Shown piece after piece: positions 32,797 to 40,898 of a stretch of DNA of 64,000 nt. Source of the stretch: JBBSBL01 sp038251325 (GTDB taxonomy: Bacteria > Actinomycetota > Thermoleophilia > Solirubrobacterales > Solirubrobacteraceae). Both the position numbers and the translations under genes were made by a program. The number at the start of each line of letters is the position of its first letter. Position 1 is the stretch's first letter. The DNA lies in contig JBBSBL010000003.1 of NCBI GenBank assembly GCA_038251325.1, positions 1-64,000 on the forward strand. Direction: 5' to 3'. Below the pieces are notes generated by a model, which worked only from the letters and a program-made list of their open reading frames with translations, was not told where the DNA came from and did not search any database.

Positions 32797-32960
32797 ATGG
32801 TCGATACCGCGACCCCGCGTACGCGGATGACGGCGCATGCCGTCGCCGGATCTGCGTCCTCGGGCTTGCCTGTGGCGCCGCCACAGGCTTCGCCCTGCGT
32901 CCTTGACCGGCTCGGCCTGCGCCGCCCCCGCGCACACGCGGCCGCGGAACCAACCATCTA
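32794..32960. repeat. MITE-like inverted-repeat element between thiS and thiG
   Basis: This 167-bp stretch is bounded by TAGATGGT (32794-32801) and its exact complement ACCATCTA (32953-32960). Extending the ends to 19 bases gives 15 matching positions. Inside are a perfect CCGCGTACGCGG palindrome, a GACGGC/GCCGTC hairpin, 10-base arms GCCTGTGGCG and CGCCACAGGC with a one-base centre, and a repeated CTGCGTCCT. There is no open frame of note. Everywhere else in this operon genes overlap, so it looks inserted. Because thiG has no ribosome site of its own visible beyond it, the element may affect thiG expression. Confidence 0.55.
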
Positions 32961-33779
32961 ATGGCCGCGGGCGTGCATCCGTCCGGCACCGCCGGCGCGA
33001 CGGTCGCGGACCCGTTCGTCCTCGCGGGGCGGACGTTCCGCTCGCGCCTGCTGCTCGGCACGGGCGGCTTCACCTCGCACCAGGCGCTCACCGGGGCGAT
33101 CGAGGCGAGCGGCGCCGAGCTCGTCACCGTCGCGCTCCGCCGGGTGGACCCGGCCGCCCGCGGCTCGCTGATCGAGGTGCTCGACGTGGCCGGGGTGACG
33201 CTCCTGCCCAACACCGCCGGCTGTCTCACCGCCCGTGACGCGGTGACGACCGCGCGCCTGGCCCGGGAGGCCTTCGCCACCGACTGGGTGAAGCTCGAGG
33301 TGATAGGGGACGACCGCACGCTGCTGCCCGACGCGCCGGCGCTGCTCGCCGCGGCGGAGGAGCTCGTCGACGACGGCTTCGTCGTGCTGCCCTACACCAC
33401 CGACGACCCCGTCCTCGCGCGCCGCCTGGAGGACGTCGGATGCGCGGCGGTCATGCCGCTCGGCTCGCCGATCGGCTCGGGCATGGGGATCGTGAACCCC
33501 TACAACCTGTCGATCATCCGGGCCGCCGCCGGCGTCCCCGTGATCCTCGACGCGGGAGTCGGCACCGCGTCCGACGCGGCGCTGGCGATGGAGCTCGGCT
33601 GCGACGCGGTGCTCTGCGCGAGTGCCGTCTCCCGCGCGCGGGATCCGGTCGCGATGGCGAGCGCGATCCGCCTCGCGGTGGAGGCCGGCCGGCTCGCCGC
33701 CGGGGCGGGCCGGATCCCGCGCCGCCGCCACGCCGAGGCCTCCACCCCGGCGGACGGGCGCCCGGAGCTGGCGACGTGA
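32961..33779 (+). CDS. thiG: Thiazole synthase
   Basis: ThiG assembles the thiazole phosphate ring from deoxyxylulose phosphate, ThiS thiocarboxylate and the ThiO product. The 272-residue TIM barrel has the family's FRSRLLLGTGGFTS start, the Schiff-base lysine K111 in TDWVKLEVIGDDRTLLPD, VLPYTTDDPVLARRLEDVGCAAVMPLGSPIGSG and VILDAGVGTASDAALAMELGCDAVL. The first 17 residues and the last 25 are not conserved. The ATG at 32961 begins directly after the inverted-repeat element, without a recognisable Shine-Dalgarno. The next gene overlaps its stop (GTGA). Confidence 0.95.
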   Translation: MAAGVHPSGTAGATVADPFVLAGRTFRSRLLLGTGGFTSHQALTGAIEASGAELVTVALRRVDPAARGSLIEVLDVAGVTLLPNTAGCLTARDAVTTARLAREAFATDWVKLEVIGDDRTLLPDAPALLAAAEELVDDGFVVLPYTTDDPVLARRLEDVGCAAVMPLGSPIGSGMGIVNPYNLSIIRAAAGVPVILDAGVGTASDAALAMELGCDAVLCASAVSRARDPVAMASAIRLAVEAGRLAAGAGRIPRRRHAEASTPADGRPELAT

Positions 33780-34312
33780 GCCCGCCCGCCGGCGACGAGG
33801 ACGCGGCCGAGGCCGGCACCGAGACCGCGCCGGCCACCCGGGCCGACGAGCTGATCGACGCGTGGGAGGCGGCGTGGAGCAGCGGCGACCCGGCGGCCTT
33901 CCGCCCGATCATCACCGGCGACCTCCACTACGAGGACCCGCTGACCGGCGTGCCGCTGCGCGGGGCGGTCGAGCTCATCTCCCACGCCCGGCGCCTGTGG
34001 GACGCCTTCCCCGACGTCGTGATCGAGGCGAGCGGGCGACGCCTGGGCGACGGCGAGTTCCTCGCCGCCCCGGCGCGGCTGCGCGGCACCAACCGCGGCG
34101 CGCTCGGCAGCGTCCCCGCGACGAACCGCGTCATCACGGTCCACTGCGTCTTCTACTGCGAGGTCCGCCACGGGCTGCTCGGCCGGGTGCGCGCGTTCTT
34201 CGACCTCTACGAGGCGGCGACGCAGCTCGGCGTCCTGCCCCAGCACGGCACCGTCGGCGAGCGGGCACTGCTGATGATCCGCGGCTTCGGCGTGCGCGCG
34301 CGGCGGGAGTGA
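33776..34312 (+). CDS. SnoaL-like (NTF2-fold) protein, ester cyclase type
   Basis: The 178-residue product has an acidic, Ala-rich lead of about 22 residues, then an NTF2-like domain: RADELIDAWEAAWSSGDPAAF, HYEDPLTGVPLRGAVELISHARRLWDAFPDVVIEA and a strand-rich second half with VITVHCVFYCEVRHGLLGRVRAFFDLY. The DAFPDV segment and the terminal DxY are typical of SnoaL-like proteins, which hold small hydrophobic ligands and sometimes catalyse cyclisation. No role in thiamine synthesis is known for the family, although GTG 33776 overlaps the thiG stop (GTGA). Substrate unknown. Confidence 0.8.
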   Translation: MSPPAGDEDAAEAGTETAPATRADELIDAWEAAWSSGDPAAFRPIITGDLHYEDPLTGVPLRGAVELISHARRLWDAFPDVVIEASGRRLGDGEFLAAPARLRGTNRGALGSVPATNRVITVHCVFYCEVRHGLLGRVRAFFDLYEAATQLGVLPQHGTVGERALLMIRGFGVRARRE

Positions 34313-34339
34313 GGGCGGGTCTCGGCCGACCGCGCCGCC

Positions 34340-35017
34340 TCAAACGTCCGCGAGCGAGAACTCCGCCCGCAGCGGCGCGTGGTCCGACAGCGCACCGCGC
34401 TCCAGCACCTCGCCTCGCCGCGCCACGGTCACCCCCCGCGCGAAGAGATGGTCGACATCGCTCGCCCCGGCGTGCTCATGGCCCGGCCACTCGACCCGCC
34501 GCAGGTTGAGGTCGCCTCCGACCACGAGCGGCCCGCCCGCCGTCCAGCGGTCCAGCGCCTCGCGCGCCGTCGCGTGGTCGGCGTGGGCGCGCGACGCGCT
34601 GTGCGCCTGCGCGTGGAGGTTCGCCACCCAGACGCCGTCGCCCAGGCGCACGGCGTGCATGACACGCCGCTCCGGTGACAGGCGCAGCCGGCGGACGGCG
34701 TGGGCGGCGATCTCGTGCCCGCGCACGAGGATCGCGTTGCACCCGCCGCCGCCGGACTTCGCGAGGTCGGGCGCCCGTGAGGCGATCGCCCGCCGCACCG
34801 CCGGGCACCGCGTCCGCGAGGTCGGCGCGACGCGGTGATCGGCGCCCGCCGCCGCGGCGAGTCCCGCCGGCCACCACAGCGGGCACTCCTGCAGCAGCGC
34901 GACATCCCACTCCCAGCCCGCGAGCGTCCGCGCGAACTCCGACCGGAGCGGGCGACCGGCGGGCGGCGCGGCGCGGCCGTGGAAGAGGTTCCAGGTGAGG
35001 ACTGCCAACCGGCTCAC
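34340..35017 (-). CDS. Endonuclease/exonuclease/phosphatase family protein
   Basis: The 225-residue protein keeps the metal-dependent EEP core: LTWNLFHGR (first strand with Asn), VALLQECPLWW (metal-binding Glu), VWVANLHAQAHS (His), VVGGDLNLRRVEW (catalytic Asp-x-Asn), GASDVDHLF and the closing LSDHAPLRAEF (Asp-His). All catalytic positions are present, so it should be an active phosphodiesterase or nuclease. It is small for the family and has no signal peptide. The substrate could be nucleic acid, phosphoinositide or another phosphoester. GTG 35017, divergent from argF with 32 bases between. Confidence 0.83.
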   Translation of the reverse strand: MSRLAVLTWNLFHGRAAPPAGRPLRSEFARTLAGWEWDVALLQECPLWWPAGLAAAAGADHRVAPTSRTRCPAVRRAIASRAPDLAKSGGGGCNAILVRGHEIAAHAVRRLRLSPERRVMHAVRLGDGVWVANLHAQAHSASRAHADHATAREALDRWTAGGPLVVGGDLNLRRVEWPGHEHAGASDVDHLFARGVTVARRGEVLERGALSDHAPLRAEFSLADV

Positions 35018-35049
35018 GGTCAGCCATCGTCCTACACTCGGGCGCCTTC

Positions 35050-35949
35050 ATGCCACGGCATCTCCTCACCGGCGCCGAGCTCTCCCCGGCCGAGGTCCAC
35101 GCCCTCGTCGCCCGGGCGCTGGAGCTCAAGGCCGACCCGCTCGGCTCGCGCCCGCTGGCCGGCCGCAGCGTCGCGCTGCTCTTCCGCAAGCCCTCGACGC
35201 GGACCCGGGTGAGCTTCGAGGTCGGCGTGGCTGAGCTCGGCGGCCATCCCGTGATCCTCCGCGCCGACGAGCTCCAGCTCAGCCGCGGGGAGTCCGCGCG
35301 CGACACCGCGCTCGTCCTCTCCCGCCACGTCGCCGCGATCGGCGTGCGCACCCACGCGGACGCCGAGCTCGAAGAGCTCGCCACCCACAGCGCGGTGCCG
35401 GTGATCAACCTGCTCACCGCCGGGCACCACCCCTGCCAGGCCCTGGCCGACCTCGTGACCCTGCACGAGGCGTTCGGCCGGCTCGAGGGGCTGCGGCTCG
35501 CCTACGTCGGCGACGGCAACAACGTCGCCCGTTCGCTGTCGGTGCTCGGCGCCGCCGCCGGCGTGTCGGTCGCGATCGCCTCGCCGGCCGCCTACACGAT
35601 CGAGCCCATCGCCGGCGCCGAGCTCACGACCGACCCGGCCGAGGCGGTCGCCGGGGCCGACGCGGTCTACGCGGACGTCTGGGTCAGCATGGGCGAGGAG
35701 GCCGGCGCCGAGGATCGCCGGGCGGCACTCGAGCCCTACCGGCTCGACGACGCGCTGCTCGACCGGGCCGCGCCCGGCGCCGTCGCACTGCACTGCCTGC
35801 CGGCGCACCCGGGCGAGGAGATCACCGCGAGCGTGCTCTACGGCGAGCGCCAGCGGATCTGGGACCAGGCGGAGAACCGCCGCCACGCCCAGAAGGCGCT
35901 GCTCGAGCTGCTCGTCGCCGGGGACGACGCGGCCTCCCAGGTGCGCTAG
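35050..35949 (+). CDS. argF: Ornithine carbamoyltransferase
   Basis: The enzyme makes citrulline from carbamoyl phosphate and ornithine in arginine synthesis. The 299-residue protein has the carbamoyl-phosphate loop FRKPSTRTRVSFE (STRTR at 49-53), the HHPCQALADLVTLHE motif, YVGDGNNVARSL, the ornithine-binding DVWVSMGEE and the HCLPAHPGEE loop, whose Cys and His contact ornithine. These distinguish it from aspartate carbamoyltransferase. No other arg gene is nearby. The next gene starts 32 bases downstream with its own ribosome site. Confidence 0.94.
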   Translation: MPRHLLTGAELSPAEVHALVARALELKADPLGSRPLAGRSVALLFRKPSTRTRVSFEVGVAELGGHPVILRADELQLSRGESARDTALVLSRHVAAIGVRTHADAELEELATHSAVPVINLLTAGHHPCQALADLVTLHEAFGRLEGLRLAYVGDGNNVARSLSVLGAAAGVSVAIASPAAYTIEPIAGAELTTDPAEAVAGADAVYADVWVSMGEEAGAEDRRAALEPYRLDDALLDRAAPGAVALHCLPAHPGEEITASVLYGERQRIWDQAENRRHAQKALLELLVAGDDAASQVR

Positions 35950-35981
35950 CCTCGCCACGACGGTCACGTGGGAGGTGCGTG

Positions 35982-36479
35982 ATGGCGGGGACCAAGGCTT
36001 CTCGACAGCAGGAGGAGGATGAGCGCAGCGGGCTGCGCGACACGTTGACGCGCCCGCTCGAGCTCGTGCTGCTCTCCGTCGAGCGCATCCAGGAGTCGGT
36101 GGACGAGGCGGTCGTGCGCGGGCGGATGACGCGGGAGGACGCCAACGACCTCGTCGCCGAGCTCGTGACCCGCGGCCGGCGCACGAGCCGCGACCTGCTC
36201 GGCGACGTCGAGCAGCTCCTCGGCCGCGGCCGCGAGCAGATCGAGACCGCGGCCGGCGACGCGCGCCGCAAGGCGGGCGACCGCGCCGTGCGGGCGGGGC
36301 GCGTCGTCGGACTCCAGCCCGCCTTCCCGATCGACGACTACGACGACCTCACCGTCGCCCAGGTCCGTCAGCGGCTGCCCGGCCTGACGCCCGCCGAGCT
36401 GCGCAAGCTGCGCGACCACGAGCGGCGCAACGCGAACCGCAAGTCGGTCCTCGCCGCCGTCGACAAGGCACTGGACTAG
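35982..36479 (+). CDS. Helical, phasin-like protein of unknown function
   Basis: The 165-residue protein is almost entirely helical. A coiled-coil-like first half (about 15-100) contains LRDTLTRPLELVLLSVERIQESVDEAV and repeated RGR motifs (VTRGRRTSRDLLGDVEQLLGRGREQIE). A short acidic FPIDDYDDL turn leads to a C-terminal SAP/Rho-N-like three-helix unit (VAQVRQRLPGLTPAELRKLRDHE). No signal or membrane segment. The first half resembles phasins or other amphipathic surface-binding proteins, and the end may bind nucleic acid; both are inferences. ATG 35982 is preferred over the adjacent GTG because GGGAGG is six bases upstream. Confidence 0.66.
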   Translation: MAGTKASRQQEEDERSGLRDTLTRPLELVLLSVERIQESVDEAVVRGRMTREDANDLVAELVTRGRRTSRDLLGDVEQLLGRGREQIETAAGDARRKAGDRAVRAGRVVGLQPAFPIDDYDDLTVAQVRQRLPGLTPAELRKLRDHERRNANRKSVLAAVDKALD

Positions 36480-36536
36480 CTGCCCGGATCGTCCTGCCCG
36501 CGGGCCGGGCCGCGGCCCGGCTGCCATGCTTGGGGC

Positions 36537-37931
36537 GTGTCGGCCTCCGCCTCTCCGTCCCGCTCCGCCCGCCCCGCCCGCGACCAGGAGCTCGAGCTCG
36601 ACGTCACCGCCCTCGCCTTCGGCGGCAACGGCGTCGCCCGGGCCGAAGGATTCGTGGTCTTCGTCTCCGGGGCGATCCCCGGGGACCGCGTCCGCGCGGT
36701 CGTGACGAAGGCCAAGCGCGCCTACGCCGAGGCCCGCACGGTCGAGGTGCTCGCGCCGAGCCCCGACCGCATCGAGCCGCTCGCCGACCACCCCGGCGCG
36801 CCGTGGCAGGTGCTGCCCTACGCGCGCCAGCTCGAGGTCAAGGCGGCCCAGGTCGACGAGGCACTGCGCCGGATCGGGCGCCTGGACGGCTTCGAGCTCG
36901 AGCCGATCGTGCCCGCGCAGGAGCAGTGGCGCTACCGCAACAAGCTCGAGTACTCCTTCGGCGTCGGGGAGGACGGCGCGCTGGTCTGCGGCTTCCATGC
37001 CCCCGGGCGCTGGGACCTCGTCGAGCCGCTGGAGGACTGCCTCCTCGCCTCCGAGGCCGGCAACCGCGCGCGCGAGCAGGTGCTCGCCTGGTGCCGGGCG
37101 CACGAGCTCGTCGCCTACGACCGGCGCTCCGGCGAGGGCTTCCTGCGCAACCTCGTCGCCCGCGAGGGCCGGCGGACGGGGCAGCTCCAGGTCCGCCTCG
37201 TCACCGCGCCCGGCGAGCTCCCGGATCCCGACGGCCTCATCTCCGCGGTCCCCTGCGCCGGCCTGCTGCGCACGGTCATCGCCGGCACGGGGGAGACGAC
37301 CGCCGGCGGGGAGACCGAGCTGCTGGCCGGCGACGGCACCCTCGACGAGGAGCTCGGCGGCCTGAGCTTCGGGATCTCGCCCCAGGCCTTCTTCCAGACG
37401 AATACCGAGATGGCCGAGCGCCTCTACGGTCTGGCCGCGGAGTACGCCGCCCTGCGCGGCCACGAGCGGCTCTTCGACCTCTACTGCGGGATCGGGACGG
37501 CCGGGCTCACGCTCGCCCCGCGCGCCGGGTCGCTGTGGGGCCTGGAGATCGTCGAGGCGGCCGTGGCCGACGCCATCGCCAACGCCCGGCGCAACGAGAT
37601 CGAGCACGCGCGGTTCTTCGCCGGGGACGTCCGGGTCGCGCTGCGCGAGCTCGTCGGCGAGGCGGGGCGGCCGGACGTGCTGCTGCTCGACCCGCCGCGC
37701 TCCGGCCTCTCGCAGAAGGTCGTGCGCCGGATCATCGAGACGGGCGCCGAGCGGATCGTCTACGTCTCGTGCAACCCGACGACGCTCGCGCCCAACGCCG
37801 CCCAGCTCGTCGCCGACGGCGGCTACGCGCTGCGGCGCGTGCGGCCGGTCGACATGTTCCCCCAGACGCCACACATCGAGTGCGTCGCGCTGCTGGAGCG
37901 TGACGGCGCCGCGCCCCCGCCGCCGGTGTGA
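36537..37931 (+). CDS. 23S rRNA (uracil-5-)-methyltransferase, RumA/RlmD type
   Basis: The 464-residue enzyme has an N-terminal TRAM domain (VTALAFGGNGVARAEGFVVFVSGAIPGDRV, about 22-75), a central RNA-binding part (RYRNKLEYSFG) and a C-terminal SAM domain. The SAM domain has FGISPQAFFQTN, DLYCGIGTAGLTLA, LLLDPPRSGLSQ and the nucleophile segment YVSCNPTTLAPN, where Cys attacks uracil C6. The iron-sulfur cysteines of E. coli RlmD are missing from the region after TRAM (HPGAPWQVLPYARQ), as in many actinobacterial members. Start GTG 36537. The glycosyltransferase gene overlaps its stop (GTGA). Confidence 0.9.
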   Translation: MSASASPSRSARPARDQELELDVTALAFGGNGVARAEGFVVFVSGAIPGDRVRAVVTKAKRAYAEARTVEVLAPSPDRIEPLADHPGAPWQVLPYARQLEVKAAQVDEALRRIGRLDGFELEPIVPAQEQWRYRNKLEYSFGVGEDGALVCGFHAPGRWDLVEPLEDCLLASEAGNRAREQVLAWCRAHELVAYDRRSGEGFLRNLVAREGRRTGQLQVRLVTAPGELPDPDGLISAVPCAGLLRTVIAGTGETTAGGETELLAGDGTLDEELGGLSFGISPQAFFQTNTEMAERLYGLAAEYAALRGHERLFDLYCGIGTAGLTLAPRAGSLWGLEIVEAAVADAIANARRNEIEHARFFAGDVRVALRELVGEAGRPDVLLLDPPRSGLSQKVVRRIIETGAERIVYVSCNPTTLAPNAAQLVADGGYALRRVRPVDMFPQTPHIECVALLERDGAAPPPPV

Positions 37932-38683
37932 GGCTCCGCCGCCGGCGCTCTCCACCCCGGGTCCTCGCCCTCGTCGCCTTTCGCGACGAGCGGCGCTTCC
38001 TCCCCGGCCTGCTCGAGAACCTGCGCGGGCAGGTCGACGGGATCGTGGCGCTCGACGACGGCTCGGCGGACGGGTCCGGGGAGCTCGCCGCGGCCTGCCC
38101 GGAGGTGGTGGAGGTGCTCCGCTCTCGGCGCGAGGACACCTCCCGCTGGGAAGAGGGCCCGCTCCGCCGCGCGCTGACCGCGGCGGGCCGGCGGCACGGC
38201 GCGGACTGGCTGCTGGGAATCGACGCCGACGAGCGCGTCGAGGAGGGCTTCCGCGAGCGGGCCGCGGCGGAGATCGCACGGGCGGAGCGGGAGGGCAACG
38301 ACGCGTACTTCGTCCACTTCTGCGAGGCGTGGGACGCGCCCGACCGGATCCGCGTGGACGGCTGGTTCGGCCGCAAGCGCAAGGCAGCGCTCTTCCGCGC
38401 CCGGGACGACCACCGCTTCGACGCGCGAGGCCTGCACGGTCACTGGGCGCCGCTGAACGACCACCCGGACGAGGAGTTTCCGCAGGCCGACCTCCTGCTC
38501 TACCACCTGCGCATGATCCGCCCCGAGGATCGCCTCGCGCGGCGCCGGCGCTACGAGCGCCTCGATCCCGAGCGCGCGCACCAGGCGATCGGCTACGAGT
38601 ACCTGACCGACGAGTCCGGGCTCAGGCTGGAGCCGCTGCCGCCCGGGCGGGGATATCGCCCGTGGCCCGCGCCGGCCGCCTAG
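37928..38683 (+). CDS. Family 2 glycosyltransferase
   Basis: The 251-residue GT-A fold protein begins after a basic lead with VLALVAFRDERRFLPGLLENL, a nucleotide-binding start in which FRDE replaces the usual NE. It continues with DGIVALDDGSADGSGELA (DDGS motif) and WLLGIDADERVE, the metal-binding DxD. ALFRARDDHRFDARGLHGHW is the acceptor-side segment. It resembles the SunS/LPS-core-type GT2 group. No lipid or capsule cluster is adjacent. GTG 37928 overlaps the methyltransferase stop, and its C-terminus overlaps the convergent hydrolase gene by 62 bases. Confidence 0.83.
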   Translation: MRLRRRRSPPRVLALVAFRDERRFLPGLLENLRGQVDGIVALDDGSADGSGELAAACPEVVEVLRSRREDTSRWEEGPLRRALTAAGRRHGADWLLGIDADERVEEGFRERAAAEIARAEREGNDAYFVHFCEAWDAPDRIRVDGWFGRKRKAALFRARDDHRFDARGLHGHWAPLNDHPDEEFPQADLLLYHLRMIRPEDRLARRRRYERLDPERAHQAIGYEYLTDESGLRLEPLPPGRGYRPWPAPAA

Positions 38684-39431
38684 GCCGCGGCGCGAACCGC
38701 GGCAACGCCATCGCCAGCTGGCGGTACACCTCGGGGTGCGCGGCCATCCCGATGTGGCTGGAGCGGACCTCTGTCCCCTCGGCGTCGGGGTCCAGGCAGG
38801 AACGCCAGTCGACGATCCCGTCCGAGCGGGAGTAGAGCGAGACGAAGCCCACGCTGCTTGGGAACGGGGCGCTCGCGGCGTCGCGCACCTCGGCGCAACA
38901 GTCGCCGTCCAGGCAGTCGCGGCTGAAGAGTCCGCGCAGGCCGAGCTGGCCGAGCCGGCTCACCGCTCGCACCTGGAGCTCGACGAGGGGATGGACCGCG
39001 AGCTGATCGGTGAGCGGCGCGCCGAGCGTGACGATCCCCGACACGAGGTCGGGCCGGCGCACGGCGAGCAGCCGGGCCAGCGAGCCGCCGCGGCTCTGGC
39101 CGACGATCGCCACGCGGGTCCCGTGCCGCTCGGCGAGGCGCTCCAGGCGCCCCTCGAGGGCATCCACGGTCCGGCCCGCGCAGTCCACGTTCCAGCGCAG
39201 CCCGGCGCGACTCGGCCGGTAGCCGTTCCGCTGGAGCCATCCGGCCATCGTCCCGAGCGTGCCGTCGCCGGCGAGGAAGCCGGGGACGAGCAGCACCGCC
39301 CGCCCGCGGCCGCGCGGCACGCGCTCGCCGCGCCACACGGGGTGGCGACGCAGGGCCGCGAGCTCGGCCGGGGCGCGAACCTCGGCCCAGAGGGGCGGGA
39401 TCGGCAGTGGGTTGCGCGACAGGACGGGCAT
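38622..39431 (-). CDS. Alpha/beta hydrolase
   Basis: The 269-residue hydrolase has VLLVPGFLAGDGTLGTM (oxyanion strand), the nucleophile elbow VGQSRGGSLARLLA (Ser in GQSRG), LVSGIVTLGAPLTDQL as in lipase/esterase relatives, and SHIGMAAHPEVYRQLA supplying the histidine. An acidic residue is likely in RSDGIVDWRSC. A Cys pair (DCLDGDCC) lies in the lid region. The pattern of a thiol-free Ser hydrolase with LGAPLTDQLAVHPLVE is reminiscent of actinobacterial triacylglycerol lipases, but there is no signal peptide. Its 3' end overlaps that of the convergent glycosyltransferase gene. Confidence 0.82.
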   Translation of the reverse strand: MPVLSRNPLPIPPLWAEVRAPAELAALRRHPVWRGERVPRGRGRAVLLVPGFLAGDGTLGTMAGWLQRNGYRPSRAGLRWNVDCAGRTVDALEGRLERLAERHGTRVAIVGQSRGGSLARLLAVRRPDLVSGIVTLGAPLTDQLAVHPLVELQVRAVSRLGQLGLRGLFSRDCLDGDCCAEVRDAASAPFPSSVGFVSLYSRSDGIVDWRSCLDPDAEGTEVRSSHIGMAAHPEVYRQLAMALPRFAPRPRRPARATGDIPARAAAAPA

Positions 39432-39528
39432 CCCTTCGTTGCGCAGCCTCGCACGTCGGACGGCCGCGAACGCGCCGGGAGGGCGGACTCCTGCCGTTCT
39501 CCTACACGGTGCCCGAGCGCTCCGTGGC

Positions 39529-40881
39529 TCACCAGACGGTCTCGAAGAGCAGGCTCCAGGCCGCCGCCTGGACCACGAGGGCGACCATTGCCGTGGGCAG
39601 CCAGCGCGCGGGCAGTACCGTCGCGGCGGCGACGCAGACGAGTCCGACGAACGGCAGCCAGATCCGCTCGGTCTCCGCCTTCGTGAAGCCGCCGACGGTG
39701 GCGATGAGGATCACCGCCCCGATCGCGAGCGCCGCGGCTCCGCCGCGCCGCAGCGCGACGAGCCACGCGGCGGCGATCGGCGGCCCGAGCGTGACGAGGA
39801 CGGCGACCGGCGACCCGAGGACCCAGAACTCGTAGGGCCGGATGCGCGCCAGCGAGTTGCGGTAGTAGACCTCCGTGGCCCGGAGCGTCCCGATCGGGTC
39901 GTAGCCCGTGGCCGCGGCGAGCGCCGCCTGGGAGCCGAGCACCGCGACGCCGCACAATGCGGCGAGCGCGAGCGCCGCCCGCCACCTCTCCCGCCGCCAG
40001 GCGAGGATCGCCGCCCACGCGCCGATCGCCAGCAGCGCCCAGGAGAAGAACGCGCCCACGGCGAGCGCGACCGCTCCGGCCACGCGGCTCGCCGGGTCGC
40101 GGCGCGCGAGCAGAATCGCCGCGCCGAGCCCCAGCGCGGCGTAGATGGCGTCGGCCGAGGCGACGCCGAAGAGCAGCGTGACCGGGCTCGCCGCGGCCAG
40201 CAGGCCGGCGGCGCGGGCCTGCGCCTCGGGCAGCGCGAGCGTGCGCCCGAGCGCATAGGTGAGCGGGGCGATCGCGGTGGCGCCGGCCGCGCACAGCGCC
40301 GCGAACGCGCGGCCGTCCGTGATCCCGATCGCATCGACGACGAGCAGGAGTCCCGGCGGGTGCCCGGCCACGTTCACCGGCAGGCTCGGCACGAGCTCGG
40401 CGAAGCGGTCGAGGAAGAACCCGGCGCCGTAGCTCAGGGCGGGCAGGCCGGGCAGGTACTCGTTCTTGGCCTCGAAGCTCCCGGTCGGGCCGAGGTCGAA
40501 CACGGCCCACCACCCGTGGGTGCCGGTGCGGGCGGCGTTGGCCGCCAGGGCGGCCAGGAGCGCGAGGCCGGCGAGCGCCGCCGCAAAGGCCACCGGGCGC
40601 GGCCGGGCGAGGCCGTCGGCGGCGCCGCGCGCGAGCGCGACCAGCCCGGCGCCGGCGAGCGCGAGCAGCGGGAGGGCCCACGCCGCCGCCGGATCGATCT
40701 GGGGGAGCCAGCCGCCGACGAACGGCGGGGTCGTGGTCCCGAGGTCGGTTCCCCCGCCGCTCAGCAGGACGCCGACGAGGATCGTGACGACCGCGAGGAC
40801 TCCCGCGCCGATCAGCAGCGCCCGCTCCGAGCCGGACTCGCCCAGCGCTCGCTCCCGAGTTTCGCCGACGTTCACGGCCAC
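39529..40881 (-). CDS. Polytopic membrane protein, GT-C glycosyltransferase-like
   Basis: The 450-residue protein has about eleven hydrophobic segments. A large first extracytoplasmic stretch contains DLGPTGSFEAKNEYLPGLPAL and VNVAGHPPGLLLV. Acidic residues at the end of the first loop followed by an HPPG loop are a feature of GT-C fold polyprenyl-phosphate-dependent glycosyltransferases. The family cannot be fixed by eye. The last helices contain TKAETERIWLPF. GTG start 40881 leaves only 17 bases to the divergent lipoprotein gene, so their promoters must overlap coding sequence. Confidence 0.7.
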   Translation of the reverse strand: MAVNVGETRERALGESGSERALLIGAGVLAVVTILVGVLLSGGGTDLGTTTPPFVGGWLPQIDPAAAWALPLLALAGAGLVALARGAADGLARPRPVAFAAALAGLALLAALAANAARTGTHGWWAVFDLGPTGSFEAKNEYLPGLPALSYGAGFFLDRFAELVPSLPVNVAGHPPGLLLVVDAIGITDGRAFAALCAAGATAIAPLTYALGRTLALPEAQARAAGLLAAASPVTLLFGVASADAIYAALGLGAAILLARRDPASRVAGAVALAVGAFFSWALLAIGAWAAILAWRRERWRAALALAALCGVAVLGSQAALAAATGYDPIGTLRATEVYYRNSLARIRPYEFWVLGSPVAVLVTLGPPIAAAWLVALRRGGAAALAIGAVILIATVGGFTKAETERIWLPFVGLVCVAAATVLPARWLPTAMVALVVQAAAWSLLFETVW

Positions 40882-40898
40882 CGTGACATCCTCGCCGC

